64,000 bases of DNA from Urechidicola vernalis (GCF_031846385.1 NZ_JAVRHV010000004.1:1-64000), one strand, 5' to 3'. Shown: positions 52,507 through 62,208, numbered from the stretch's first letter. Program-made: numbers and translations. The notes: generated by a model from the letters alone, not told the origin.

Positions 52507-53850
52507 TTATACCACTCCTTGTGCTAACATAGCGTCCGCTACCTTAACAAAACCAGCAATATTTGCTCCTTTTACATAGTTTACGAATCCGTCTTCTTCT
52601 TTTCCGTATTCGATACAAGAATCGTGAATATCGGCCATAATTCCTTTTAAACGCTCATCTACTTCTTCACGTGTCCAAGAGATACGTAATGAGTTTTGAG
52701 ACATTTCTAATCCTGAGGTTGCAACTCCACCAGCATTAGATGCTTTTCCTGGTGCAAATAAGATTTTTGCATCGTGGAATTCGTGAATAGCTTCTGGTGT
52801 AGAAGGCATATTTGCTCCTTCTGCTACACAGATACACCCATTTGAAATTAATGTTTTAGCGGAATCACCATTTAATTCATTTTGAGTTGCACAAGGTAAG
52901 GCAACATCACATGTAACACTCCATGGTGTTGATCCTGCAACAAATGTAGCGTTTGGATATTTTTCAATGTATTCAGAAACACGAGCGCGTTTCTCGTTTT
53001 TCAAATACATAACGTGCGCTAGTTTTTCAGCATCAATTCCGTCAGTATCGTAAATATATCCAGAAGAATCTGATAATGTAACTACTTTTCCGCCTAACTG
53101 TGTTGCTTTTTCAGCAGCAAATTGAGCTACGTTTCCAGATCCAGAAATAACTACAGTTTTTCCTTCAAAAGAATCGCCTTTAGTTTTTAACATACTCTCT
53201 GCAAAGTATACAGTTCCATATCCAGTTGCTTCTGGTCTAATTAATGAACCACCCCAAGTACGTCCTTTTCCGGTCAATACTCCGGTAAATTCATTTCTCA
53301 TCTTTTTGTACATACCAAATAAGAATCCAATTTCTCTTGCGCCAACTCCTATATCTCCCGCTGGTACATCTGTATTTGGTCCTATATGGCGACATAATTC
53401 AGCCATAAAACTGTGGCAGAATCTCATAATTTCATCATCTGATTTTCCTTTAGGATCAAAATCAGATCCACCTTTACCACCACCCATAGGTAATGTTGTT
53501 AATGAGTTTTTAAAGACTTGCTCAAATGCTAAGAACTTTAAAATACTCATGTTTACAGAAGGGTGAAAACGCAAACCACCTTTGTATGGTCCAATTGCAG
53601 AATTCATTTGGATACGGTATCCACGATTTACATGAATCTCTCCATTATCTGCTACCCAAGGTACACGGAACGTAATTGCGCGTTCTGGCTCTACCATTCT
53701 CAATAAAATATTTTTACCGAAGTAAATGTCCTTATCAATAATATAAGGAATTACCGTTTCGGCAACTTCTTGTACTGCTTGTAAAAATTCTGGCTCGTGT
53801 TGATTGCGAACTTTTACAAGATCCATAAAACCTGAAATTACTTTTTCCAT
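52507..53850 (-). CDS. gdhA: NADP-type glutamate dehydrogenase
   Basis: Interconverts 2-oxoglutarate plus ammonium and glutamate. Substrate-site segments are GGLRFHPSVNMSILKFLAFEQ, PMGGGKGGSDFDPKGKSD (catalytic Lys) and PAGDIGVGAREIG. The nucleotide fold has VVISGSGNVAQFAAEKA. The 447-aa length is normal for the hexameric NADP type. The open frame extends to 53895, but a TATATTTG -7 box at 53893-53900 shows the mRNA starts below it, so the ATG at 53850 was taken. Confidence 0.96.
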   Translation of the reverse strand: MEKVISGFMDLVKVRNQHEPEFLQAVQEVAETVIPYIIDKDIYFGKNILLRMVEPERAITFRVPWVADNGEIHVNRGYRIQMNSAIGPYKGGLRFHPSVNMSILKFLAFEQVFKNSLTTLPMGGGKGGSDFDPKGKSDDEIMRFCHSFMAELCRHIGPNTDVPAGDIGVGAREIGFLFGMYKKMRNEFTGVLTGKGRTWGGSLIRPEATGYGTVYFAESMLKTKGDSFEGKTVVISGSGNVAQFAAEKATQLGGKVVTLSDSSGYIYDTDGIDAEKLAHVMYLKNEKRARVSEYIEKYPNATFVAGSTPWSVTCDVALPCATQNELNGDSAKTLISNGCICVAEGANMPSTPEAIHEFHDAKILFAPGKASNAGGVATSGLEMSQNSLRISWTREEVDERLKGIMADIHDSCIEYGKEEDGFVNYVKGANIAGFVKVADAMLAQGVV

Positions 53851-53892
53851 AATTTTGAATGTGTTTTTTTTTGCATTTAATAAATTACGATG

Positions 53893-53900
53893 CAAATATA
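53893..53900 (-). promoter_or_regulatory. -7 promoter box for gdhA
   Basis: TATATTTG on the minus strand, 42 bp before the ATG at 53850. It overlaps the far 5' end of the longer frame and so fixes the start. Confidence 0.45.
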
Positions 53901-54014
53901 ATTAAATTGATATTTTAACCTCTTTTTTTTATCAATTTATTCTTTTGATGGATTAAAGATTTTTTATTGAAAATTCTATCACCATCTTTATGAATTAGAA
54001 TCGATAAAAAAATG

Positions 54015-54022
54015 TAAATTTG
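54015..54022 (+). promoter_or_regulatory. -7 promoter box for pheS
   Basis: TAAATTTG matches TAnnTTTG, 20 bp before the pheS ATG at 54043. The -33 region is not clear. Confidence 0.4.
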
Positions 54023-54042
54023 CGGTCTAATTTCAAGAACAA

Positions 54043-55062
54043 ATGTTAGATAAGGTAACGGAATTAATTGGTGATGTTCAGGCATTTAAAGCGGTTTCAA
54101 AGGAAGAAATTGAAGCCTTTAGAATTAAGTATTTAGGAAATAAAGGTTTGCTAAAAGAGTTGTTTACTGAGTTTAAAACAGTAGATGCCTCAATGAAGAA
54201 AGATTTAGGCCAAGCTTTAAACAGGTTAAGAAACGCTGCTACTGATAAAGTAAAGGAATTAAACGATGCCATTGAAGATACAGCAAGTTCAAAGGCTATT
54301 TATGGCGATTTAACCCGTCCTTCTGAACCGATTCAATTAGGTTCGCGTCATCCAATATCACTGGTTAGAAATAGAATTATTGAAGTGTTTTCTAAAATTG
54401 GTTTTACAGTTTCTGAAGGACCAGAAATAGAAGATGATTGGCATAATTTTACAGCCTTAAATCTTCCGGAATATCACCCGGCTAGAGATATGCAAGACAC
54501 ATTTTTTATTGAACAAGATCCAGATATCTTATTGAGAACGCATACAAGTTCTGTTCAAGTCCGATACATGGAGGAGAATGAACCTCCTATTAGAACAATT
54601 TCTCCAGGTCGTGTATTTAGAAATGAAGATATTTCTGCTAGAGCACATTGTATCTTTCATCAGGTAGAAGGTTTATACATAGATACTGATGTTTCGTTTG
54701 CAGACTTGAAACAAACCTTATTATACTTTACGAAAGAGATGTTTGGTAAGTCTAAAATTAGATTGCGTCCATCATACTTCCCATTTACAGAGCCAAGTGC
54801 TGAGGTAGATATTTATTGGGGATTAGAAACGGAAGTTGATTATAAAATTACCAAAGGAACAGGTTGGCTAGAGATTATGGGTTGCGGAATGGTAGATCCA
54901 AACGTTCTTAAAAACGCGAATATAGACCCTGAAAAATATACAGGATATGCATTCGGAATGGGAATTGAACGAATTGCAATGTTGTTATATCAAATTCCGG
55001 ATATTCGTATGTTTTATGAGAATGATGTGCGTTTTTTAGAGCAGTTTAAATCTGTTTTGTAA
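54043..55062 (+). CDS. pheS: Phenylalanine--tRNA ligase, alpha subunit
   Basis: Catalytic subunit of the class II PheRS heterotetramer. An N-terminal coiled-coil arm (residues ~1-85) precedes the core. Motif 2 is GRVFRNEDISARAHCIFHQVEG, and motif 3 is GFGMGIERIAML-like (YAFGMGIERIAMLLYQIPDIRMFYEND). The conserved FPFTEPSAEVDI segment is present. The 339-aa length is normal. pheT is not adjacent, as is common in Bacteroidota. Confidence 0.96.
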   Translation: MLDKVTELIGDVQAFKAVSKEEIEAFRIKYLGNKGLLKELFTEFKTVDASMKKDLGQALNRLRNAATDKVKELNDAIEDTASSKAIYGDLTRPSEPIQLGSRHPISLVRNRIIEVFSKIGFTVSEGPEIEDDWHNFTALNLPEYHPARDMQDTFFIEQDPDILLRTHTSSVQVRYMEENEPPIRTISPGRVFRNEDISARAHCIFHQVEGLYIDTDVSFADLKQTLLYFTKEMFGKSKIRLRPSYFPFTEPSAEVDIYWGLETEVDYKITKGTGWLEIMGCGMVDPNVLKNANIDPEKYTGYAFGMGIERIAMLLYQIPDIRMFYENDVRFLEQFKSVL

Positions 55063-55080
55063 TTATAAGATTTTATTGCA

Positions 55081-55479
55081 ATGAGAAAAGACATTCAAAT
55101 ACCTGAAGTTACCAATGTAGTTATGGCTGTTGTAAAAGAGTACAACGACATTTATAAAACGGATGATTGGAATGTTTACATTCTCAATAATAAAAAGGTA
55201 GCCATTGAAATGGTATTAATTGTTTCTCATGGTTATGACGATAAGGATACCACTTCTAAAATGCGTCATAAAATTCAGAAATTGCCTGCAAACTCCTTTG
55301 CTAAAGTAGAATTGATTCAACCTGAGTTGTTCAAATTGAACAATGAATTTAAAGTCTCATTTTTCTTAGACAATCAGTTACAAGAAAAGAACTTTACATT
55401 TAAAAAGAACTCTTTAAAAGAAAGTGCCTTGCGTGTTGTTAAGGAACTAGGAGGGAAAAAAGGGATAGTTGAGAAATAA
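55081..55479 (+). CDS. Conserved hypothetical protein downstream of pheS
   Basis: A 132-aa cytosolic protein, no signal or membrane segment. I do not recognise a named family. It reads as a compact alpha-beta protein (DDWNVYILNNKKVAIEMVLIVSHGYDD, then FKVSFFLDNQLQEKNFTFKKNSL). It starts 18 bp after pheS on the same strand and is probably co-transcribed. Its stop is 9 bp from the convergent gpsA stop. Confidence 0.7.
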   Translation: MRKDIQIPEVTNVVMAVVKEYNDIYKTDDWNVYILNNKKVAIEMVLIVSHGYDDKDTTSKMRHKIQKLPANSFAKVELIQPELFKLNNEFKVSFFLDNQLQEKNFTFKKNSLKESALRVVKELGGKKGIVEK

Positions 55480-55488
55480 GTCTCTAAA

Positions 55489-56484
55489 TCAATCTAGTAA
55501 ATCAGTCAATTTTTTAAACTGTTTTTTGGGGTTTTTACCTTCATAAAGGATGCGATAGACGGTATCTATAATTGGAGTTTTTGCACCGTTTTTTTGATTC
55601 AATTCAAAGGCACTTTTGGTAGCATAATAACCTTCGGCAACCATAACCATTTCGAATTGTGCTGACTTTACGGTATAGCCTTTTCCAATCATATTCCCGA
55701 ACATTCTATTTCTACTAAAAGTTGAATACCCGGTTACCAATAAATCACCTAAATAAGCCGAGTTGTTAATATTACGTTTCATTTTATGAACCTTTTTAAT
55801 AAAACGCTTCATCTCTCTAATTGAATTTGACATCAGTACCGATTGGAAATTATCTCCATATCCTAAACCATGCGCAATTCCTGCGGCAATGGCATAAATA
55901 TTTTTAAGCATTGCGGCATATTCCGTTCCAATAATGTCATCAGATGTTTTGGTTTTAATATACCTGCTAGCTAAAGAATTTCCGATAATTTCAGCTTTAT
56001 TTTCATCTCGACAAGCGATCGTTAAGTAAGAAAGCCGTTCTAGAGCAACTTCTTCTGCATGACATGGACCGGTAATTACACCAATATTTTCGAATGGTAC
56101 TTTTAAAATATCATGAAAATGCTCACCTACAATTAATCCGGATTCTGGAATGATTCCTTTAATGGCAGAAAATAATATTTTACCTTCAAATGAAGTGGTG
56201 ATTTTTGCCAATTCTTGGTGTACAAAAGCAGATGGAATTACAAAAATTAAATAATCCGCATAGTCAATCATTTCATTGATATCATTCGACAATTTTAACT
56301 GATCTATATGGAATTCAACAGATGTTAAATAATTAGGATTGTGCTTGTTTTCCTGAATATATTCTAAAGACTGTTCACTTCTAATATACCAGCCAACGGT
56401 TTCCATATTTTCACACAGCATTTTTACAATTGCTGTTGCCCAACTTCCACTTCCAAAAACTGCTATTTTAGGTTTATTGCTCAT
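55489..56484 (-). CDS. gpsA: Glycerol-3-phosphate dehydrogenase (NAD(P)+)
   Basis: Reduces dihydroxyacetone phosphate to glycerol-3-phosphate for phospholipid synthesis. The nucleotide motif is AVFGSGSWATAIVKML (residues 8-23). The catalytic Lys lies in GTEYAAMLKNIYAIAAGIAHGLGYGDN, preceded by GPCHAEEVALERLSYLTIA. The 331-aa length is normal. It is divergent from the flippase gene; an 88-bp region with a strong inverted repeat lies between them. Confidence 0.95.
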   Translation of the reverse strand: MSNKPKIAVFGSGSWATAIVKMLCENMETVGWYIRSEQSLEYIQENKHNPNYLTSVEFHIDQLKLSNDINEMIDYADYLIFVIPSAFVHQELAKITTSFEGKILFSAIKGIIPESGLIVGEHFHDILKVPFENIGVITGPCHAEEVALERLSYLTIACRDENKAEIIGNSLASRYIKTKTSDDIIGTEYAAMLKNIYAIAAGIAHGLGYGDNFQSVLMSNSIREMKRFIKKVHKMKRNINNSAYLGDLLVTGYSTFSRNRMFGNMIGKGYTVKSAQFEMVMVAEGYYATKSAFELNQKNGAKTPIIDTVYRILYEGKNPKKQFKKLTDLLD

Positions 56485-56528
56485 TTAAAGGAATTTTATC
56501 CTTGCCAAAAATACTATTTTTAGATGAA

Positions 56529-56560
56529 AGTAGTTACGAATTTATATATTTGTAACTACT
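56529..56560. promoter_or_regulatory. 32-bp inverted repeat across the flippase promoter
   Basis: Arms AGTAGTTACGAA and TTTGTAACTACT pair at 11 of 12 positions with an 8-bp spacer. The right arm overlaps a TATATTTG -7 box (56545-56552), so a bound regulator would block the flippase promoter. It could also act on divergent gpsA. Confidence 0.55.
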
Positions 56561-56572
56561 GAAATCATCCCT

Positions 56573-58030
56573 TTGAGCGCACTTAAACGTTTTTTTAAAG
56601 ACACCATTATTTATGGTATTGCAGCTGTTTTACCTCGGGTAATTAACTTTTTATTGGTGCGTATTCATACTGATGCCTTGCCAACTAATAATTATGCCGA
56701 AAACACCGATTTTTATATCTGGGCAAGCTTATGGGCAGTATTGTTAACCTTTGGTATGGAGACCGCTTTCTTTAGGTTTTACAATAAAGAAAAGAAAAAG
56801 GATTCATTGATTTCAACAGCCTTTATTGCGACGGTTTTGAGTGTAGGAATATTCTTAACCATAATCATCATTTTCTTCGATTCGTTTTTGCATGTATTCG
56901 ATTTTGAGAACAATCCGTTTAGGTTAAAAGTTTTTGTTGCTATTATGGCTTTGGATACGTTGGCCATGATTCCATTTGCATATTTACGAGCGTCTAATAG
57001 ACCTTTAAAATACACCTTTATTAAATTGGTAAATGTTGGAATAATTGTAGTTATAAACCTCTTGTTCTTAAAGTATATTCCAACTGCAATAGAGAATGGG
57101 AAAAGTGTATCTAGTTTAATTGAAAACAACTATGGGTTGATTCCCAAAGTTGAATATATTTTTATAGCAAACTTATTGGGAAGCGCTGTTTCCTTTATTC
57201 TTTTATTACCCTATTTATTACGATTTAAATTTATTTTTGATGGTGTTTTACTTAGAAAAATGCTTTCATACGGGTGGCCAATTGCAGTTGCTGGAGTTGC
57301 CTATGTAATAAATGAAAACCTAGATAAATTTTTAATTAAACGATTGATTGGTGATTCTGAAATGGGAATTTATGCTGCTTGTTATAAGTTGGCCATTTTT
57401 ATGAATCTATATATAATGGCGTTTCGATTGGGAGCGGAACCTTTCTTTTTTAATCATGCAGATAATAAGGATGCAAAGAGAACCTATGCAAGAATATTAA
57501 ACTATTTTGTAATAGTTGGTGCATTGGTATTTGTCGGAATTGTGGGCTACATTGATATTATAAAAAAATTATTCATAAACGAGGCTTATTGGGATGCTGT
57601 TATAATTGTACCAGTAGTTTTATTAGCGTATTTGTTTTTAGGGATATATCATAATTTGGCTGTTTGGTACAAGCTAACGGATAAGACAAGATTCGGAATG
57701 TATTTTTCAATTGTTGGAGCAGTTGTAACCATTGCTATAAACTTCTTGTTTTTAGAAAAAATCGGAATAATGGCGGCAGCTTGGGCCACATTAGCGGCCT
57801 ATGCAATAATGGCTGTTCTATCGTATTTTATAGGTAGAAAGTATTATCCAATAGCCTATAATTTAAAAAAGATGGCAATCTATTTAGTTGTTTCTGTGGG
57901 TATTTGTTTTTTGTCATTTACACAGTTCAGAGAAAATTATTGGGTATCAACGGCACTTATAGCCGTATTTGCAAGCATTATATATTGGAATGAAAGAAAA
58001 GAAATTCTTCAAATAATAAAATCAAAATGA
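56573..58030 (+). CDS. Wzx-like polysaccharide flippase (MATE superfamily)
   Basis: A 485-aa inner-membrane protein with about 12-14 hydrophobic helices (for example YIWASLWAVLLTFGMETAFF and LIGDSEMGIYAACYKLAIF), of the lipopolysaccharide/O-unit flippase group. It may move lipid-linked sugars, but no glycosyltransferases are adjacent. No ATG is available; the start is TTG at 56573 (MSALKRFFKDT), about 20 bp after a predicted -7 box. It overlaps dut by 4 bp (ATGA). Confidence 0.85.
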   Translation: MSALKRFFKDTIIYGIAAVLPRVINFLLVRIHTDALPTNNYAENTDFYIWASLWAVLLTFGMETAFFRFYNKEKKKDSLISTAFIATVLSVGIFLTIIIIFFDSFLHVFDFENNPFRLKVFVAIMALDTLAMIPFAYLRASNRPLKYTFIKLVNVGIIVVINLLFLKYIPTAIENGKSVSSLIENNYGLIPKVEYIFIANLLGSAVSFILLLPYLLRFKFIFDGVLLRKMLSYGWPIAVAGVAYVINENLDKFLIKRLIGDSEMGIYAACYKLAIFMNLYIMAFRLGAEPFFFNHADNKDAKRTYARILNYFVIVGALVFVGIVGYIDIIKKLFINEAYWDAVIIVPVVLLAYLFLGIYHNLAVWYKLTDKTRFGMYFSIVGAVVTIAINFLFLEKIGIMAAAWATLAAYAIMAVLSYFIGRKYYPIAYNLKKMAIYLVVSVGICFLSFTQFRENYWVSTALIAVFASIIYWNERKEILQIIKSK

Positions 58031-58458
58031 AAATAAATATAATTAACAAATCAAAACACGACTTACCTAGTTACGAAACAATTGCTTCAGCAGGGATGGA
58101 CTTAAGGGCTAATTTAAGCGAACCAATTGTTTTAAAACCGTTAGAGCGAACAATTGTAAAAACAGGTTTATTTATTGCTTTGCCAGTGGGAGCGGAAGCA
58201 CAGGTTAGACCAAGAAGTGGTTTGGCTGCTAAAAAGGGAATTACTGTGCTAAATGCACCTGGAACTGTAGATGCTGATTACCGAGGAGAAATTGGTGTGA
58301 TATTGGTGAACCTTTCTAATGATGATTTTACCATTAACGATGGAGAACGTATAGCCCAATTAGTTATTGCAAAACACGAAAGAGCAGAGTGGGAAGTAGT
58401 TGAAAATTTAGATGAAACTGAACGTGGTGCCGGAGGATTTGGCAGTACTGGAGTATAA
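58027..58458 (+). CDS. dut: dUTP diphosphatase
   Basis: Hydrolyses dUTP to dUMP and PPi, which keeps uracil out of DNA. Family motifs in order: SAGMDLRA, RPRSGLAAKKGI, GTVDADYRGEIGVILVN, NDGERIAQLVI and GAGGFGSTGV. The 143-aa trimeric form is normal. Coupled to the flippase by a 4-bp overlap; the pair is common in flavobacteria. Confidence 0.96.
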   Translation: MKINIINKSKHDLPSYETIASAGMDLRANLSEPIVLKPLERTIVKTGLFIALPVGAEAQVRPRSGLAAKKGITVLNAPGTVDADYRGEIGVILVNLSNDDFTINDGERIAQLVIAKHERAEWEVVENLDETERGAGGFGSTGV

Positions 58459-58477
58459 AATGAAGTCGTCTGAAAAG

Positions 58478-58568
58478 TGTCATTCTGAATGAGAATGAAG
58501 AATCTTTTAGCATTCAAACGCATTTAAAATTAAAAGTTTGAGATTTTTCGACTTCGCTCAAAATGACA
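58478..58568. repeat. REP-like palindromic element
   Basis: A left arm starting TGTCATTCTGAATGAGAATG (58478) pairs imperfectly with a right arm ending CTCAAAATGACA (58568). The reverse complement of the right arm, TGTCATTTTGAGCGAAGTCG, repeats the left-arm pattern. The TGTCATTCTGA...GAAGAATCT unit is of the type dispersed in flavobacterial intergenic regions. It fills most of the gap between dut and sufD. Confidence 0.6.
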
Positions 58569-58606
58569 ATTATTAAACTTGTCCAACAACCATTATTTTT
58601 TAAAGC

Positions 58607-58638
58607 AAAAAAGCCAGTATTTAAAATACTGACTTTTT
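58607..58638. terminator. Bidirectional terminator between dut and sufD
   Basis: AAAAAGCCAGTATTT and AAATACTGACTTTTT pair with one mismatch and give T-runs on both strands. It lies between convergent genes, after the REP-like element. Confidence 0.8.
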
Positions 58639-58657
58639 GTTTTTCTGATGTCCTAAA

Positions 58658-59980
58658 TTAAATTTCGAAACCTAATTTAACACCTAACTTGCTGGCAATC
58701 AACTTTGTGATTCGTGTTTTTAATTCTGGAATTTTAATTTTTTCTACTACTTCATTTCCAAAAGCGTATAATAACAAAGCCTTCGCCTCTTTTTCAGGAA
58801 TACCACGAGACTGCATATAGAACATAGCACTTTCATCTAATTGCCCAATGGTACATCCATGAGAACATTTAACGTCATCAGCAAATATTTCTAATTGAGG
58901 TTTTGCATTGATAGTTGCTTTGTCTCCAATTAAAATGTTGTTGTTTTGTTGAAATGCATTGGTCTTTTGTGCTTCTTGGTCAACAATTACCTTTCCGTTA
59001 AAAACACCTGTAGAACTCTCGTCAAAAATACCTTTGTACAATTCAAAACTTTCGCAATTTGGAAATTTGTGATGAATTAAAGTATGATTATCTACGTGTT
59101 GTTTTTTATCCAATATAGAAATACCATTGATATGAGACTCAATATGTTCTCCTTCATGGAAAAACTCAACATTGTTTCGAGTCAATTTCCCTCCAAATGA
59201 GTAGGTATTTACAGAAACTATACTGTTTGCTTTTTGTTGTACGTACGTACTATCAATCATAGAAGCATTATCATTATCATTCTGAATTTTGTAATGATCT
59301 ACAATGGCTCTTTTGTTTGCGAAGATTTCTGTAACAGCATTGGTTAATACAACGTTGTCGCTTAAACTTTGGTGGCGCTCAATAATTTGAACATGAGAAT
59401 TCTCTCCAACAACAACCAAATTTCTCGGTTGTAATAGAATGTCCTTTTCACTTCCTGTGTAAAAGTTTACAATCTGTATCGGTTTAGGAAGCACTTTATT
59501 TTTACCAATATTAATATAGGCACCTTCCATTGTAAAGGCTGTATTTAAATTGGTGATACTATTATCTTTATCTGCTATGGTATTGAAATAATTATCTAAT
59601 ACCATTTTATATTTTGGCTTTTTTAAGGCAGCAGACATTAAACAAATGTCATATCCATCATGCGTAGTTTCCGATAAAAACGAACTATAAACACCGTCAA
59701 TAAAAACAATTTTATAGGTCTCAATTTCGTGAACAAAGTATTTTTTAACTTCTTTAAATTCAACGGCTGCTTCAGATTTTGGAAAAATACTGTAGTCGTG
59801 TTTTAATACACTGTTTAATGAGGTGTATTTCCACTCTTCGTCTTTTTTGGTAGGGAACCCTTGAGATTCAAAAGCATTAATTGCTTCAGAGCGCATTTGA
59901 TGAAATCCAGAATCTAGGTCTACTTTTCCTCGATTCTCCATCACCATAAATGACGATATTAAATTATCTTTTAATGACAT
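58658..59980 (-). CDS. sufD: Fe-S assembly scaffold SufD
   Basis: Partner of SufB and SufC in the SufBC2D scaffold. The 440-aa protein is mostly a beta-helix (about 120-380), with the conserved C-terminal CSHGCTIGQLDESAMFYMQSRGIPEKEAKALLLYAF. It is the last gene of sufABCD, 6 bp after sufC. SufS is not in this operon. Confidence 0.95.
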   Translation of the reverse strand: MSLKDNLISSFMVMENRGKVDLDSGFHQMRSEAINAFESQGFPTKKDEEWKYTSLNSVLKHDYSIFPKSEAAVEFKEVKKYFVHEIETYKIVFIDGVYSSFLSETTHDGYDICLMSAALKKPKYKMVLDNYFNTIADKDNSITNLNTAFTMEGAYINIGKNKVLPKPIQIVNFYTGSEKDILLQPRNLVVVGENSHVQIIERHQSLSDNVVLTNAVTEIFANKRAIVDHYKIQNDNDNASMIDSTYVQQKANSIVSVNTYSFGGKLTRNNVEFFHEGEHIESHINGISILDKKQHVDNHTLIHHKFPNCESFELYKGIFDESSTGVFNGKVIVDQEAQKTNAFQQNNNILIGDKATINAKPQLEIFADDVKCSHGCTIGQLDESAMFYMQSRGIPEKEAKALLLYAFGNEVVEKIKIPELKTRITKLIASKLGVKLGFEI

Positions 59981-59986
59981 AGTTTC

Positions 59987-60724
59987 TTACTTAATCCAGT
60001 CGTATCCTTTTGCTTCTAATTCTAACGCTAATTCTTTTCCTCCCGATTTTACAATTTTACCATCATGTAAAACGTGCACAAAATCTGGTACGATATAATC
60101 TAACAAACGTTGGTAGTGTGTAATTACGATTACGGCATTTTCTTTAGTACGTAATTTATTTACACCATTCGCTACAATTTTTAAGGCATCAATATCCAAA
60201 CCAGAATCTGTTTCATCTAGAATGGCTAATTTTGGCTCTAGCATTGCCATTTGAAAAATTTCATTACGTTTTTTCTCACCACCTGAAAATCCTTCATTTA
60301 AGGAACGCGATAAAAATTTACGATCCATTTCTAACAAAGCAGATTTTTCACGAATTAATTTTAACATGTCTTTTGCAGGAAGTTCTTCTTCACCATTGGC
60401 TTTTCTTTTTTCATTAATAGCCGTTTTGATAAAGTTTGTAGTACTCACCCCAGGAATTTCAATTGGGTATTGAAAACTCATGAAAACACCTTTATGTGCT
60501 CTTTCGTCAGGCGATAATTCTAAAACTGATTCATCTTCTAAAATAACATCTCCGTCGGTTACTTCAAACGCTTCATTTCCAGAAATTACAGATGATAGCG
60601 TACTTTTACCAGACCCGTTTGGTCCCATAATAGCATGTACTTCTCCTGCTTTTACCTCAAGGTTAATTCCTTTAAGTATTCCTTTATCTTCTACTCCTGC
60701 GTGTAAATTTTCTATTTTAAGCAT
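59987..60724 (-). CDS. sufC: Fe-S assembly ATPase SufC
   Basis: An ABC-type ATPase that drives the SufBC2D scaffold. Walker A is MGPNGSGKSTLSSVI (about 34-48), the signature is EGFSGGEKKRNEIFQM, and Walker B is LAILDETDSGLDIDALK. The 245-aa length is normal. It is 26 bp after sufB and 6 bp before sufD. Confidence 0.97.
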   Translation of the reverse strand: MLKIENLHAGVEDKGILKGINLEVKAGEVHAIMGPNGSGKSTLSSVISGNEAFEVTDGDVILEDESVLELSPDERAHKGVFMSFQYPIEIPGVSTTNFIKTAINEKRKANGEEELPAKDMLKLIREKSALLEMDRKFLSRSLNEGFSGGEKKRNEIFQMAMLEPKLAILDETDSGLDIDALKIVANGVNKLRTKENAVIVITHYQRLLDYIVPDFVHVLHDGKIVKSGGKELALELEAKGYDWIK

Positions 60725-60750
60725 GTGCTTTAATATTTATGTGTTGGTTC

Positions 60751-62199
60751 TTAACCAACAGATCCTTCTAAACTAATTTCTAATAATTTTTGTGCTTCTA
60801 CAGCAAATTCCATAGGTAACTTATTCAATACTTCCTTACTGAATCCATTTACAATTAAGGCGATTGCTTTTTCGGTATCAATACCACGTTGGTTACAATA
60901 GAACAATTGATCCTCACCAATTTTACTTGTTGTTGCTTCGTGTTCTATTTGTGCCGACTTATTTTTTGATTCTATGTATGGAAAAGTATGCGCTCCACAT
61001 TTGTTACCCATCAATAATGAGTCACATTGAGAGAAGTTCCGAGCATTTTCGGCCCTACCATTAATCTGAACAAGTCCTCTATAAGAGTTTTGAGATTTAC
61101 CTGCGGAAATACCTTTTGATATGATGGTACTCTTGGTGTTTTTTCCAAGGTGTATCATTTTTGTACCAGTATCTGCTTGCTGATAGTTATTTGTAACAGC
61201 AATAGAATAAAATTCACCAACTGAATTATCACCTTTTAATACACAACTTGGATATTTCCAAGTTACGGCGCTTCCAGTTTCAACTTGTGTCCAAGAAATT
61301 TTTGAATTGGTATGGCAAATTCCTCTTTTAGTCACAAAGTTAAATACACCACCTTTTCCGTCTTTATCACCGGGAAACCAGTTTTGAACTGTAGAATATT
61401 TTATTTCCGCATCGTCTAATGCAATTAGTTCTACAACTGCAGCATGCAATTGATTTTCGTCACGTGCTGGTGCTGTACAGCCCTCAAGGTAACTTACATA
61501 ACTGCTTTCATCTGCTACTACTAAAGTACGTTCGAATTGTCCAGTACCTCCTTCATTAATTCTAAAGTAGGTCGATAATTCCATTGGACATTTTACACCT
61601 TTCGGAATGTAACAAAATGAACCATCAGTAAATACTGCAGAATTTAATGCAGCATAAAAATTATCAGTTTTAGGAACTACAGTTCCCATATATTTTTTTA
61701 CCAATTCTGGGTATTCCTGTATTGCTTCTGAAATTGGCATAAAAATAATGCCTTTTTCAGCCAAGGTTTCTTTAAAAGTTGTTGCTACAGAAACAGAATC
61801 TACAACAATGTCAACTGCAACTCCTTGTAATTTCTTTTGCTCATCTATAGAAATCCCTAATTTCTTATACATCTCTAATAATTCAGGATCTACATCATCC
61901 AAAGACTTATTAGGATCTGCTTTTTTAGGTGCAGAATAATAACTGATGGCTTGGAAATCTGGTTTTGGATAATTTACATTAGCCCATTCAGGCTCTTCCA
62001 TTTGTTCCCAAATTCGAAAGGCATCTAAACGCCAATCGGTCATCCATTCGGGTTCATTTTTCTTAGCCGAAATAGCACGAATAATATCTTCATTCAATCC
62101 TTTAGGAAAGGTTTCCGCATCTAAATCGGTATAGAAACCATACTCATATTCTTGAGTTTCGAGTTCTTCCCGTAAATCGTCTTCTGTATATTTTGACAT
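60751..62199 (-). CDS. sufB: Fe-S assembly scaffold SufB
   Basis: Main cluster-building scaffold of the SUF pathway. Conserved segments are YIPKGVKCPMELSTYFRIN, EGCTAPARDENQLHAAVVELIALDDAEIKYSTVQNWFPGD and EHEATTSKIGEDQLFYCNQRGI, with Cys in SYLEGCTAP and the NRGI region. The 482-aa length is normal. It lies 9 bp after sufA. Confidence 0.96.
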   Translation of the reverse strand: MSKYTEDDLREELETQEYEYGFYTDLDAETFPKGLNEDIIRAISAKKNEPEWMTDWRLDAFRIWEQMEEPEWANVNYPKPDFQAISYYSAPKKADPNKSLDDVDPELLEMYKKLGISIDEQKKLQGVAVDIVVDSVSVATTFKETLAEKGIIFMPISEAIQEYPELVKKYMGTVVPKTDNFYAALNSAVFTDGSFCYIPKGVKCPMELSTYFRINEGGTGQFERTLVVADESSYVSYLEGCTAPARDENQLHAAVVELIALDDAEIKYSTVQNWFPGDKDGKGGVFNFVTKRGICHTNSKISWTQVETGSAVTWKYPSCVLKGDNSVGEFYSIAVTNNYQQADTGTKMIHLGKNTKSTIISKGISAGKSQNSYRGLVQINGRAENARNFSQCDSLLMGNKCGAHTFPYIESKNKSAQIEHEATTSKIGEDQLFYCNQRGIDTEKAIALIVNGFSKEVLNKLPMEFAVEAQKLLEISLEGSVG

Positions 62200-62208
62200 G
62201 ATAATAAA

